64,000 bases of DNA from contig NZ_QQRR01000002.1 of the NCBI RefSeq assembly GCF_003439925.1, forward strand, positions 1-64,000, read 5' to 3'. Below the pieces are notes generated by a model. The model made no database searches. It saw nothing but the letters and a program-made list of their open reading frames with translations, and was not told where the DNA came from. A program made the position numbers and the translations under genes. The first letter of the stretch is position 1. The number at the start of each line of letters is the position of its first letter. Of the stretch, positions 8,459 through 16,926 are shown in pieces. The DNA comes from Haloprofundus halophilus. GTDB lineage: Archaea; Halobacteriota; Halobacteria; Halobacteriales; Haloferacaceae.

Positions 8459-9352
8459 TCAGTCGCGAGCGACTTCGTGACGGCCGAAGCCGTAGCGGAG
8501 TCGGTTCGCCAACCGCCGCGAGAATCGTCCCTCGTTTCGGCTGTCGAAGCGCTCGGCGAGCGCCTGGTAGATGAGCGGCACCGGAACCTCCTGTTCGAGC
8601 GCCTCCTGGACCGTCCACGTGCCGGTCGAGCCGCCGGCGACGTGGTCGGCGACGTCGCCCAGATCAGAGCCCTCCTCGGTGAACGCCTCTTCGCAGAGTT
8701 CGAGCAACCACGAGCGGATAACCGCGCCGTTGTTCCACGTCCGGGCGACGGCTTCGAGGTCGAGGTCGTAGCGGCCGTCCGCGAGGAGTTCGAAGCCCTC
8801 GCCGTACGCCTGCATCAGCGCGTACTCGACGCCGTTGTGGACCATCTTCACGTAGTGGCCCGACCCCGACTCGCCCATCCGGTCGTGACCGTCGGGTCCG
8901 GTGGCGACGGCGTCGAAGACGGGCGTCAGTTCGTCGTACGCCCACTGGGGGCCGCCGACCATGAGCGAGAAGCCGAGTTCCGCGCCCGCGGGACCGCCGC
9001 TGGTGCCGCAGTCGAGGTACGCCGCCCGGCAGGCTTTCGCGCGCTCGACGGAGCGCTCGAAGTGGGAGTTGCCGCCGTCGACGACCACGTCGTCGGCGTC
9101 GAGGTAGGCGTCGAGGTCCGCGAGCGTCGCGTCGACGGCGTCGCCGGCCGGAACCATCAGCCAGATGCGCTTCTCGTCGCCGAGTCTCTCGACGAGGTCC
9201 TCGACGCTCGCTGCGGGCTTTGCACCCGCGTCGGCGGCGGTCTCGACCGCTCGTTCGCTCAGGTCGAACGCGACCACGTCGTGGCCCGCGGCGACCACTC
9301 GTTCGACGACTATCTGGCCCATTCGTCCGAGTCCGATGACGCCCAGTTGCAT
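8459..9352 (-). CDS. gnd: 6-phosphogluconate dehydrogenase (decarboxylating)
   Basis: 297 residues from the ATG at 9352, which is the shorter archaeal/Gnd-YqeC type rather than the 470-residue enzyme. The N terminus has the Rossmann motif GVIGLGRMGQ, VVDGGNSH follows at about residue 95-102, and the substrate region DCGTSGGPAG and the catalytic helix with KMVHNGVEYALMQAYGEG are intact. It oxidises 6-phosphogluconate to ribulose 5-phosphate and CO2 with reduction of a nicotinamide cofactor, feeding pentose supply in haloarchaea. Transcribed alone; the upstream CBS gene is divergent. Confidence 0.93.
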   Translation of the reverse strand: MQLGVIGLGRMGQIVVERVVAAGHDVVAFDLSERAVETAADAGAKPAASVEDLVERLGDEKRIWLMVPAGDAVDATLADLDAYLDADDVVVDGGNSHFERSVERAKACRAAYLDCGTSGGPAGAELGFSLMVGGPQWAYDELTPVFDAVATGPDGHDRMGESGSGHYVKMVHNGVEYALMQAYGEGFELLADGRYDLDLEAVARTWNNGAVIRSWLLELCEEAFTEEGSDLGDVADHVAGGSTGTWTVQEALEQEVPVPLIYQALAERFDSRNEGRFSRRLANRLRYGFGRHEVARD

Positions 9353-9469
9353 GGTCGGAGGTTTACCGGAGGGAGGTAAGGGGTTGTGGTTCGTCGGAGT
9401 CGCGGGGGTGACCCTCGCCACTCGGAGCGCCGCTGGACTTACGCTTCCCGAACCCGTACACCTCTCGAC

Positions 9470-9874
9470 ATGACGCTCTCTGACATCCTCGATGCAACCG
9501 TCGCAACGGCCGCGCCGACGACGCCCGTCGGCGACGTGACCGCCGCGATGCGCGAGGGGTCGCTCGAACTCGTCGCCGTGCTCGACGAACAGCGACCGCT
9601 CGGGCTGTTGACGCCCGCCGACATCGGTCGCGCGTACGTCGCCGGCGAGGACCTCGACGGCGAGACCGCCGGCGAGATACTCTCGGACGACCTCGTCACC
9701 GTCCGCGAGTCAGAGGACCTCTCGGCGCTGGTCGCGCACCTCGCGGACGAGAACGCTCGCCGCGCGGCCGTCGTCGACGACGCGGGCGACTTCGTCGGCG
9801 TCGTCCGGTTGGAGGACGCGCTCGTCCAGTACGGCGAGGATCTGACGCGCATCCTCTCGATGTTCGACGGGTGA
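9470..9874 (+). CDS. CBS-domain protein (two CBS motifs)
   Basis: 134 residues, almost only a CBS pair: first motif about 8-55 (LVAVLDEQRPLGLLTPADIG), second about 65-125 (RAAVVDDAGDFVGVVRLEDAL). CBS pairs bind adenosine nucleotides and act as energy or ligand sensors, usually within larger proteins; here it stands alone, so it may regulate an unlinked partner. The start at 9470 is preferred because upstream codons look like the gnd promoter region. Confidence 0.85.
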   Translation: MTLSDILDATVATAAPTTPVGDVTAAMREGSLELVAVLDEQRPLGLLTPADIGRAYVAGEDLDGETAGEILSDDLVTVRESEDLSALVAHLADENARRAAVVDDAGDFVGVVRLEDALVQYGEDLTRILSMFDG

Positions 9875-9964
9875 CGACGGCGACCGTGGTTGGTCGGCGG
9901 TCGTCCCTCCGCGTACGCCGCCGGAACCGCCCCGTTTTTCGGCCAGTCGCTCCTCCACCCGCAC

Positions 9965-11062
9965 ATGGACGAACGCGTACGCGAGCACGCCGAGGTGCTC
10001 GTCGACTGGAGCGCACGCATCGAGGCCGGTGACGACGTCGTCGTCAGCGTCGCCGAGGACGCCCACGACCTCGCCGTCGCCGTCGCGGAGAAACTCGGCG
10101 AACGCGGGGCGAACGTCGTCACCCTCTACGACTCCGCGGAGGTCTCGCGGGCGTACCTGAAGAGCCACGACGGCGAGTTCGACGAGGACCCCGCCCACGA
10201 ACTCGCGCTCCTGGAGAACGCCGACGCGTACCTCCGCCTCGGCGGCGGGCGGAACACGACCGCGACCGCGGACGTGCCCGGTGAAACCCAGCGTGCGTTC
10301 GCTCGGGCACGCGAAGGAACCCGCGAGGCCCGCATGGACACCGACTGGGTCTCCACCGTGCACCCGACGCGCTCGCTCGCCCAGCAGGCCGGGATGGCCT
10401 ACGAGGAGTACCGGCAGTTCGTCTACGACGCCGTGCTCCGCGACTGGGAGGCGCTGGCCGACGAGATGGCGCAGATGAAAGAGGTGCTCGACGCCGGGAG
10501 CGAGGTCCGCATCGAGAAGGAGCAGACGGACCTCACCATGTCCATCGAGGGGCGAACCGCCGTCAACTCGGCCGCGTCGGTCGCCTACGACTCGCACAAC
10601 CTCCCCTCGGGCGAGGTGTTCACCGCACCGTACGCCACCGAGGGCGAGGTGTTCTTCGACGTGCCGATGACCATCCAGAGCAAGCGCGTCACCGACGTCC
10701 ACCTCACCTTCGAGGACGGGGAGGTCGTCGACTTCGACGCCGGTCAGAACGAGACGGTCCTCGCGGACATTTTCGACACCGACGAGGGCGCGCGCCGCCT
10801 CGGCGAACTCGGCATCGGCATGAACCGCGGTATCGACCGCTTCACCGACAGCATCCTCTTCGACGAGAAGATGGGCGACACGATTCACCTCGCGGTCGGT
10901 CGCGCGTACGACTCCTGTCTCCCTGAAGGCGAGTCGGGCAACCAGTCGGCGGTCCACGTCGACATGATAACCGATATGAGCGAGGACTCGCGACTGCTCG
11001 TCGACGGCGAACTCGTCCAGCGAAATGGACGGTTCCGGTGGGAAGACGGCTTCGAGGAGTAA
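9965..11062 (+). CDS. M29-family metallo-aminopeptidase
   Basis: 365 residues from the ATG at 9965. It matches the aminopeptidase T/S (M29) family: N-terminal segment ERVREHAEVLVDWS, and a C-terminal metal centre with TEGEVFFDVPM, GARRLGELGIGMN, SILFDEKMGDTIHLAVG and SAVHVDMI..M. Family members are cytoplasmic aminopeptidases with two metal ions. The last ten codons are part of a 103-bp repeat that recurs downstream, so the stop codon region has been duplicated. The first copy has tttttt shortly after the stop, which could serve as a U-rich terminator. Confidence 0.92.
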   Translation: MDERVREHAEVLVDWSARIEAGDDVVVSVAEDAHDLAVAVAEKLGERGANVVTLYDSAEVSRAYLKSHDGEFDEDPAHELALLENADAYLRLGGGRNTTATADVPGETQRAFARAREGTREARMDTDWVSTVHPTRSLAQQAGMAYEEYRQFVYDAVLRDWEALADEMAQMKEVLDAGSEVRIEKEQTDLTMSIEGRTAVNSAASVAYDSHNLPSGEVFTAPYATEGEVFFDVPMTIQSKRVTDVHLTFEDGEVVDFDAGQNETVLADIFDTDEGARRLGELGIGMNRGIDRFTDSILFDEKMGDTIHLAVGRAYDSCLPEGESGNQSAVHVDMITDMSEDSRLLVDGELVQRNGRFRWEDGFEE

Positions 11063-11371
11063 CGGTCCCACGTTTTTTGGTGCAGATTTTTGCCGAGCGA
11101 GCGGAGCGAGCGAGGGAAAAAGGTGCAACGGACGATTCCGGTGGGAGGACGGGTTCGAGGAGTAACGGTTCCACGTTTTTTGGTGCAGATTTTTGCCGAG
11201 CGAGCGGAGCGAGCGAGGGAAAAAGGTGCAACGGACGGTTCCGGTGGGAAGACGGCTTCGAGGAGTAACGGTCCCACGTTTTTTGGTGCAGATTTTTGCC
11301 GAGCGAGCGGAGCGAGCGAGGGAAAAAGGTGCAACGGACAGTTCCGGTGGGAGGGCGGGTTCGAGGAGTGA
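11027..11371 (+). repeat. 103-bp tandem repeat crossing the aminopeptidase stop codon, 3.3 copies
   Basis: Stop codons of successive copies fall at 11060-11062, 11163-11165, 11266-11268 and 11369-11371, exactly 103 bases apart. Each unit holds the last about ten codons of the aminopeptidase, the stop, cgttttttggtgcag, an inverted gccgagcgagcggagcgagcgaggg stretch and an A-rich end. Units differ by a few substitutions, and copies 1 and 3 resemble each other more than they resemble copy 2. The final copy is cut after the stop. Confidence 0.95.
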
Positions 11372-11383
11372 CCGTTCGCGCGG

Positions 11384-11737
11384 CTACCGACGCTCGTCGT
11401 CAGAGTCCCCTTCGACGTCGATACTGAGCGGCTTGCTCTGTCCCTCCGACTCCCCGCCGCCGAGGAGCCTCGACCGGAGGTCGTCGGTGAACGACTGCAC
11501 CTGGTCGCGGACGGTCTTCACCTCTTCTTCGAACTTCTCGACCGTTCGCTCGACGTGGTACACTCGCGTCGCCGGAATTCGGCGGACGATGTCGCGCCCC
11601 TCGTCGTCCTCGCCGACTTTCACCAGCCAGTGGTCCTGGAAGTACGCGACGTGTTCGTTCTGGACGTTCTTCTCTATCGTCTCGCCGTCGGGGTCTTCGT
11701 ACACGATCGTCGCCTCGCCGAGTTCTTCGTCGACCAT
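11384..11737 (-). CDS. conserved haloarchaeal hypothetical, coiled-coil protein
   Basis: 117 residues from the ATG at 11737. The first 65 residues form a small beta-rich domain (ATIVYEDPDGETIEK, HVAYFQDHWLVKVG, IVRRIPATRVYHVER), then a heptad-like helix (about 66-92) and a disordered acidic tail. No enzyme motif is visible. Convergent with the aminopeptidase, whose repeats end 12 bases away. Confidence 0.7.
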   Translation of the reverse strand: MVDEELGEATIVYEDPDGETIEKNVQNEHVAYFQDHWLVKVGEDDEGRDIVRRIPATRVYHVERTVEKFEEEVKTVRDQVQSFTDDLRSRLLGGGESEGQSKPLSIDVEGDSDDERR

Positions 11738-11867
11738 AGGTGAGAGTGAGCGCCCAGACACGAAGTAGTGTGGGTCGATTCGACGCCGGTTGCTCGACCC
11801 GACGGCTGTTCGGCCCGACTCGACTCCCGCACGGAAAGCACTTACCGGACGACTCGCTTCTCTCCGT

Positions 11868-12266
11868 ATGCGTCGATACGCCCTCCTGTTCGTCGTCTTC
11901 GGCCTTCTCGTCGCCGGTTGCACCAGCGTCCCGCCGGCGGACGACTCCCCCGAGACGATCGCGACGGAGTCCCCGACCGAACCGCCGGCGACGACGTCGC
12001 CGACCCCGACCACCGACGGACACTCGACGACCGCCTACGCCGACTGTCCGTACCTCCTGCACGTCGAACTCGCCGACGAGGACAGGGCCGCGGGGGCGGA
12101 CCGGACGCTGGCGTACGAGAATCTCTCCGCCGACCGACGCACCGAGTTCGACCGCGCCCGCGAGAACGGAACTCTCTCGATGGAGTCGCTACCCGACACG
12201 TGGAGTGCGCCGCGAATCGTCGAGTACGAGGGAGAAGCGTACGAGACGGTCGCGGCGACCTGCTAA
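11868..12266 (+). CDS. small secreted lipoprotein
   Basis: 132 residues from the ATG at 11868. A signal peptide with basic start MRRY and hydrophobic core ends in the lipobox LLVAGC (Cys18), then a Thr/Pro/Ser-rich spacer, then a compact domain (about 55-132) with two Cys (YADCPYLL and the final Cys). It would be lipid-anchored outside the cell. No family recognised. Confidence 0.75.
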   Translation: MRRYALLFVVFGLLVAGCTSVPPADDSPETIATESPTEPPATTSPTPTTDGHSTTAYADCPYLLHVELADEDRAAGADRTLAYENLSADRRTEFDRARENGTLSMESLPDTWSAPRIVEYEGEAYETVAATC

Positions 12267-12297
12267 CGTCGACTTCGGACCCCGGCGGTCGGACCCA

Positions 12298-13110
12298 CTA
12301 CCCCTGCTTCGGTTCGTGGACGTGGCCGCACTCGGGGCACTCGACCTCCTCGGCGCGCAACTGGGCACTCGACTGGCGGACCTCGCGCATGACGCTCGAA
12401 ATCCGCTCCTCGGCGTCGAGTTCCTCGGCGACGGCCAGGTCGACGCCCTCTACTTCGAGGAGGAACTTCGCAATCTCGGTCACTTCGTACATCGTCTCGT
12501 CCAACTCTTCGGCGGTGAAGAAGCCGCTCATCGCGCCGTAGAGGAACGTCGCGCCTGCTTTCTTCACCTTCCCCTCGAAGGACGAACGCGCCTGATTGAC
12601 CGCCTGCGGGGTGTACGTGTCGGTCATGAACGGCACCAAGCGGGGGAGGTTCTCGCCGATTTTCGTCATCTCGACGCCCGTCTCGGTCCGGAAGTCCGCG
12701 CAGAGGCGCGCGATGGCCCACTCGCGGGCGGTGATGTACGTCCGGTCGCGGAGGAAGCCGTTGACGCGGTCGTACTGCGCGCCGTCCATCTTCTTGAAGC
12801 GGGCGTACTTCTGCACGTCCTCGGGCACGTCCTCTGTGGCGGTGTCGTCGACGGGACCGTCAGCGTCGGCAGGGCTGTCGGCGTCGACGGGACCGTCAGC
12901 GTCGGCGTCGTGGCGCTCGCCGTCGGTGTCGACGGGGCCGTCGCTCGCCTCCTCGGGCGCTGCCGCGCCGTTTTTCGTCTCTGTTGTCCCGGCCTCCTCT
13001 CTCTCCGCTGCGTCCGCCGTGCGGTCGTCAGCACCGACTGTCTCGTCGCGCGCACCGTTTTTCGTCTCTCGCTCGGGCGACTCCGAGGGCGTCGCGGGGT
13101 CGTCTGCCAT
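12298..13110 (-). CDS. conserved haloarchaeal protein with C-terminal zinc-ribbon half
   Basis: 270 residues. Residues 1-95 are disordered and acidic with repeated ADADGPVD-type blocks, probably expanded by slippage. The conserved part (about 97-260) is helical (KYARFKKMDGAQYDRVNGFLRDRTYITAREWAIARLCADF...), ending in CPECGHVH, a single CPxC knuckle. I believe this is a DUF5806-type family but cannot confirm it. The function is unknown; a nucleic-acid role is possible from the helical core plus zinc knuckle. Confidence 0.75.
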   Translation of the reverse strand: MADDPATPSESPERETKNGARDETVGADDRTADAAEREEAGTTETKNGAAAPEEASDGPVDTDGERHDADADGPVDADSPADADGPVDDTATEDVPEDVQKYARFKKMDGAQYDRVNGFLRDRTYITAREWAIARLCADFRTETGVEMTKIGENLPRLVPFMTDTYTPQAVNQARSSFEGKVKKAGATFLYGAMSGFFTAEELDETMYEVTEIAKFLLEVEGVDLAVAEELDAEERISSVMREVRQSSAQLRAEEVECPECGHVHEPKQG

Positions 13111-13241
13111 ACTCCGCCCTTGTGAACCGGGTACAAAAGGGTTGTCGGCGTGGTCCGACCAGCATCGGGACCCGCGTCGAAGCCGTCGACCCCCGCCTTC
13201 GGCGGCAACTGTTTTGGCCCCCGCCTGCGACTGCCTCGCAC

Positions 13242-13610
13242 ATGAAGGTGTTACTGGGAATCGGCGGAAGCGAGGACTCGTATCAGGCGCTCGAACGCAC
13301 GGTCGAACGGGCGGTCGCCGCGGCCGACGACCTCACCGTCGCCATCGTCGAGAACCCGGATTCCGACGCGACGCCCGAGGAGATAGAGACGCACGTCCGC
13401 GAACGACTGGAAGGCGTCGCCTTCGACGCCGAAATCCGACACGTCGAGGGCGACCCCGGAAGCCGACTGGTCGACCTCGCCGAGAGCGGCGGCTTCGACC
13501 AGGTCGTCCTCGGCGGCGGCCAGCGCAGCCCGATGGGAAAGATCAGCATCGGGAGCATCGCCGAGTTCGTGCTCCTGAACTCCCACAAGACGGTGAAACT
13601 AGTGCGATGA
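13242..13610 (+). CDS. universal stress protein family, short form
   Basis: 122 residues from the ATG at 13242. It starts MKVLLGIGGSEDS, a variant of the UspA first strand, and keeps the C-terminal nucleotide loop as LGGGQRSPMGKISIGSIAEFVL. The usual VPTDGS is changed to GIGGSE, so it is a divergent branch. Its stop overlaps the ATG of the GNAT gene (ATGA, 13607-13610), so the two are very probably one transcript and translationally coupled. Confidence 0.85.
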   Translation: MKVLLGIGGSEDSYQALERTVERAVAAADDLTVAIVENPDSDATPEEIETHVRERLEGVAFDAEIRHVEGDPGSRLVDLAESGGFDQVVLGGGQRSPMGKISIGSIAEFVLLNSHKTVKLVR

Positions 13611-14140
13611 AGCGAGAGCGTCTCTACCCCGACGAACCGGCGGGTCCGTTCGACGCCCCGCCCATCGAGTTCGAGGACCGCGAAGGTCGCGCCATCGAGG
13701 TCCGCACCTACGACCCCGACGGCGACGACTACGAGCGACTCGTCGAGATGTACACCGAGTTCGACCCCGCCGACCGCGCGCAGGGTATCCCACCTGGCCG
13801 CGAGGAGCGCATCCGGTCGTGGCTCGACACGATTCTCGACGCCGACTGTCTGAACGTCGTCGCCTGGCACGACGACGAGGCGGCGGGACACGCGACGCTC
13901 GTCCCCGACGAGGACGCCTACGAACTCGCCATCTTCGTGCTCCAGAAGTACCAGCGCGCCGGCATCGGCACGCACCTCATCGAGGCGCTGCTCGGCCACG
14001 GCCAGACCAGCGGCGCCGAGAAAGTGTGGCTCACCGTCGAGCGGTGGAACCGCGCGGCCGTCGCGCTCTACAAGAAGATCGGCTTCGAGACGAGCAACGC
14101 CGAGAGCTTCGAGTTGGAGATGGCGATTCGGCTGAACTGA
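13607..14140 (+). CDS. GNAT-family N-acetyltransferase
   Basis: 177 residues starting in a 4-base overlap with the UspA gene. Acetyl-CoA binding motif A is in LQKYQRAGIGTHLIEALLGHG (Q/R-x-x-G-x-G/A), preceded by the strand LAIFVL and followed by VWLTVERWNRAAVALYKKIGF, which is the standard motif B. The acceptor is not predictable. Coupling to a UspA-like protein suggests a shared stress or regulatory role; in other organisms UspA-type and GNAT domains are found together in protein acetyltransferases, but that link is an inference here. Confidence 0.85.
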   Translation: MKRERLYPDEPAGPFDAPPIEFEDREGRAIEVRTYDPDGDDYERLVEMYTEFDPADRAQGIPPGREERIRSWLDTILDADCLNVVAWHDDEAAGHATLVPDEDAYELAIFVLQKYQRAGIGTHLIEALLGHGQTSGAEKVWLTVERWNRAAVALYKKIGFETSNAESFELEMAIRLN

Positions 14141-14268
14141 CCCGACGCCGGCAGAGAACGTCCCGTGGACCGCCCACGAACCGTCCGAGGGCGTTCGCGC
14201 GCACACTCGCCGAACGCGTTCTTCCGAGAAGCGTACGACTAAGCACGTCTCCGTGCAGCACTCTGTGT

Positions 14269-15027
14269 ATGACTCGCACACCGGACGTGCTACTGGAGAA
14301 CCAGACGTGGACGGACGTCGAGAACGCCCTCGAAGACGGGACGCGAACCGCAGTCGTCGCCGTCGGCTCCGTCGAACAGCACGGACCGCATCTACCGCTC
14401 ATCATGGACACGCTCGCGGGCGACGAACTCTCGCGGCGCATCGCCGAGAGACTCGGCGACGCGTTCGCCGCGCCGACGATTCGACCCGGCTGTTCCGGAC
14501 ACCACATGGACTTTCCCGGTACGATCACGATTCCGCCCGAGACGCTGATGGAGCTGATTCGGTCGTACTGCCGGTCGCTGGACGCTCACGGGTTCGAGCA
14601 TCTCGTGCTCGTGCCGACCCACGGCGGTAACTTCGCGCCGGTCAACACCGTCGCGCCCGAGATCGCCCGCGAACTCGACGCGAACGTCATCGCGCTGGCG
14701 GAGCTCGACACGCTGATGGAACTGATGAACGAGGGCCTCCGCGCCGCGGGCGTCGAGTACGAGGAGCCGGTGATTCACGCGGGTGCGGCGGAGACGGCGA
14801 TGGTGATGGCCGTCGACGAGGGGCTCGTCCGGACGGACCGACTCGAAGTCGGCCGCGAGGGAGACATCTCCGTCTCGCGGCTGCTCAGCGACGGATTCAG
14901 AGCGATAACGGAGAACGGCGTGCTCGGCGACCCGCGGGAGGCGACGCTCGAGGCGGGCGAGGAGATATTCTCGAAACTCGCCGACGCCTACGCCGAGCGA
15001 ATCGAGGCCGAGCGCGACGCGGTCTGA
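14269..15027 (+). CDS. creatininase-family amidohydrolase
   Basis: 252 residues from the ATG at 14269. Metal-binding motifs of the creatininase fold are present: VGSVEQHGPHLPLIMDT (Glu, two His, Asp), GCSGHHMDFPGTI, LVPTHGGN and an Glu-containing HAGAAETAM. In archaea this family includes ArfB, which deformylates an intermediate in flavin and F420 synthesis, as well as creatinine amidohydrolase. I cannot choose between these from sequence alone. Monocistronic. Confidence 0.85.
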   Translation: MTRTPDVLLENQTWTDVENALEDGTRTAVVAVGSVEQHGPHLPLIMDTLAGDELSRRIAERLGDAFAAPTIRPGCSGHHMDFPGTITIPPETLMELIRSYCRSLDAHGFEHLVLVPTHGGNFAPVNTVAPEIARELDANVIALAELDTLMELMNEGLRAAGVEYEEPVIHAGAAETAMVMAVDEGLVRTDRLEVGREGDISVSRLLSDGFRAITENGVLGDPREATLEAGEEIFSKLADAYAERIEAERDAV

Positions 15028-15042
15028 ACGGCTCCTGCCGAA

Positions 15043-15495
15043 TCAGACCGACAGCACCGGCTGACTCGCGTACAACAGCACGTACTCGGCGGCCTTTTCG
15101 AGCACCTCGCCGGGGTCGCCGGAGACGGGCTCGCGCGGGACGACGATGAAGTCGGCGTCGAGTTCCTCGGCGGTGTCGAGGACGACGCTACCGGGGTGTC
15201 GGGTCTTCACGTGCGTCGAGAAGCCGTAGGCGGTCGACGTGGTCACTTCGACGTCGTGCACCTCGGCCATCTGCGCGACGTTGTCGGTGAACGACTCCGT
15301 CTCGGCGGCGACCTCGTCCTCGTCGACGGCGTCGCTCTCGATGGCGCGAACCATCTCTTCGCCGAGCACGTAGACGGCGTGGACGGCGGCGTCGTATCGC
15401 TCGGCGATGCCGATGGCGTACTCGATGGCCACTGTCGACTCGTCGCTCCCGTCGACCGGCACGAGCACGATGTCGAGTTCCAAGGGCGTCGTCAT
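15043..15495 (-). CDS. universal stress protein with degenerate ATP loop
   Basis: 150 residues, starts with IVLVPVDGSDESTVAIEYAI as usual for UspA. The C-terminal loop reads VPREPVSGDPGEVLEKAAEYVLL and lacks the G-x2-G-x9-G-S signature, so ATP binding is doubtful. It diverges from the complete UspA gene at 15619 across 123 bases. Confidence 0.88.
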   Translation of the reverse strand: MTTPLELDIVLVPVDGSDESTVAIEYAIGIAERYDAAVHAVYVLGEEMVRAIESDAVDEDEVAAETESFTDNVAQMAEVHDVEVTTSTAYGFSTHVKTRHPGSVVLDTAEELDADFIVVPREPVSGDPGEVLEKAAEYVLLYASQPVLSV

Positions 15496-15618
15496 ACCCC
15501 TCTCTGTGCGGGCCTACATCAAAAACGCTCCCCCCGAGCCGTCGCACTCGCCGTCTCCGCGCACCGACCCCCGTCGGTCGCGCGTGGTTTTATGCCGTGG
15601 CCGGGCGAACGCGGCGAT

Positions 15619-16056
15619 ATGTTCGACACCATCGTCATCGCGACAGACGGCTCCGAGAGCGTTCGCCGTGCGGTGGCCGTCGCACTCGACCTCGCGGAGA
15701 CGTTCGACGCGTCGGTGCACGCGCTCTACGTCGTCGACAGCGGGGAAGTGGACTCGTCGCCGGACCGACTCCGCGACGAGATGCGCGACGCGCTTCACGA
15801 ACGCGGCGAGGAGGCACTCGAAACCGTCCGCGCGGAGACGACCCGCGAGGTGACCACCGCCGTCCGCGAGGGCCGTCCCGCGGCCGTCATCAGCGACTAC
15901 GCCCGCGAGCACGACGCCGACGTGGTCGCCACGGGGACACGCGGGCGACACGGCGAGAACCGGTTTCTCATCGGCAGCGTCGCCGAGCGGGTCGTCCGGA
16001 CGTGTCCGGTCCCCGTGCTGACGGTGCGACAGCTCGACGCGTCGGAGAGCATCTGA
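15619..16056 (+). CDS. universal stress protein
   Basis: 145 residues from the ATG at 15619; upstream frame is non-coding. It begins TIVIATDGSESVRRAVAVAL and has an intact ATP loop TGTRGRHGENRFLIGS, ending VPVLTVRQ. It is divergent from the degenerate UspA gene at 15043, the two perhaps forming a sensor pair with one ATP-binding and one non-binding member. Confidence 0.92.
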   Translation: MFDTIVIATDGSESVRRAVAVALDLAETFDASVHALYVVDSGEVDSSPDRLRDEMRDALHERGEEALETVRAETTREVTTAVREGRPAAVISDYAREHDADVVATGTRGRHGENRFLIGSVAERVVRTCPVPVLTVRQLDASESI

Positions 16057-16175
16057 ACCGCGCGTTGGACTCCGGCACCGAAAGCTCGCGTCTCCCACCT
16101 CTCGGTCCCGACTTCCGTCGTGGACCGACTTCTCGGCAGTCGGTTTCGGTCGATTTTCGGCCGACCCGACCGCGG

Positions 16176-16616
16176 TCACTCGCCGTCGACGAGCAACTCG
16201 ACGACGGGCGTATCGGCGTCTCCGCGCTCTCGCGCCGCGAGCAGTTGCCACCGGGTGACGACGCCGGCGAGCCGGTCCGCGTCGTCGACGACCAACACGA
16301 ACCGCTCTCCGTCGCCGAGCGCGCGTTCGAGACACGTCTCGGCCGGAACGCCCGCCTCCACGACGAGCGGTCTCTCCGGGGTGAGATCGCCGACCGTCTC
16401 GGGCGCCAACGGGTCGGTCTCGTCGCGTTGCACCTGTCTCGGGCTGTACACGCCGAGCGGTCGCTCGCCGTCCAGCACGACGACGCACCCGCTCGGGTCG
16501 AGCCCGTCGGCCAGCGCGGCTAACGGCGTCCGCTGCGATACTCCGTAAACGGGCAACCCCAACGTCGGTTCGCCCGGCTCTCCGCCGGGTCGACCCCTCT
16601 GCACACTCCCTGACAT
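16176..16616 (-). CDS. CBS-domain-like protein
   Basis: 146 residues. Two CBS-like halves: about 20-65 (CVVVLDGERPLGVYSPRQVQ) and about 85-140 (FVLVVDDADRLAGVVTRWQLL). It is diverged compared with 9470-9874 and probably binds an adenosine ligand or serves as a protein interface. Stand-alone and convergent with the UspA gene at 15619. Confidence 0.7.
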   Translation of the reverse strand: MSGSVQRGRPGGEPGEPTLGLPVYGVSQRTPLAALADGLDPSGCVVVLDGERPLGVYSPRQVQRDETDPLAPETVGDLTPERPLVVEAGVPAETCLERALGDGERFVLVVDDADRLAGVVTRWQLLAARERGDADTPVVELLVDGE

Positions 16617-16759
16617 CGCGTCTCCCTTCGGACTGTCAGACGTTAGTTACTGACAGGCTACTGTTTGTGTCAACGGGTGCTTTACCCCCGTTCGGCGCGT
16701 GGCGGTCGCTCGTGGGACTCTCGAAAACCGGGTGACTGCGGGACGGTCGAACTCGGTTT

Positions 16760-16839
16760 CGCTTCCGACGGCGGTGGATTCGGCTTCCGACGGGGTGTTC
16801 GGCTTCCGACGGGGTGTTCGGCTTCCGACGCGGTCGAAC
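16760..16839 (+). repeat. 19-bp tandem repeat, about 3.5 copies
   Basis: The unit ggcttccgacggggtgttc occurs exactly at 16782-16800 and 16801-16819, with a degraded copy before it (from about 16760) and one after it (16820-16839). Confidence 0.85.
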
Positions 16840-16861
16840 CGGGAGAGAGCGAGAGATTCAC

Positions 16862-16893
16862 GTGATTTGGCTCGCTGACGCTCGCCAAATCAC
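16862..16893. promoter_or_regulatory. 10-bp-stem inverted repeat before the DHH gene
   Basis: gtgatttggc and gccaaatcac are perfect complements around a 12-base loop. It ends 33 bases before the ATG at 16927, where a TATA box or operator would be expected. It may act as operator, hairpin or terminator of incoming transcripts. Confidence 0.5.
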
Positions 16894-16926
16894 CGCCGTT
16901 TTCACCCCGCCACACCTCCGTCCCGT

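Larger units (their letters stand above)
16617..16926. other. intergenic region with tandem repeat and hairpin
   Basis: 310 bases between the CBS-like gene and the DHH gene. It holds a 19-bp tandem repeat (16760-16839) and, nearer the DHH start, an imperfect palindrome (16862-16893). No gene is convincing. Confidence 0.7.

Noticed and set aside
9710-11128. 472-codon minus frame opposite the aminopeptidase
   Set aside because: Typical GC-rich antisense shadow; the plus frame has M29 motifs.
15043-16056. Divergent UspA pair as a toxin-antitoxin-like unit
   Set aside because: Both are ordinary UspA folds; only the ATP loop differs, which is common in this family.
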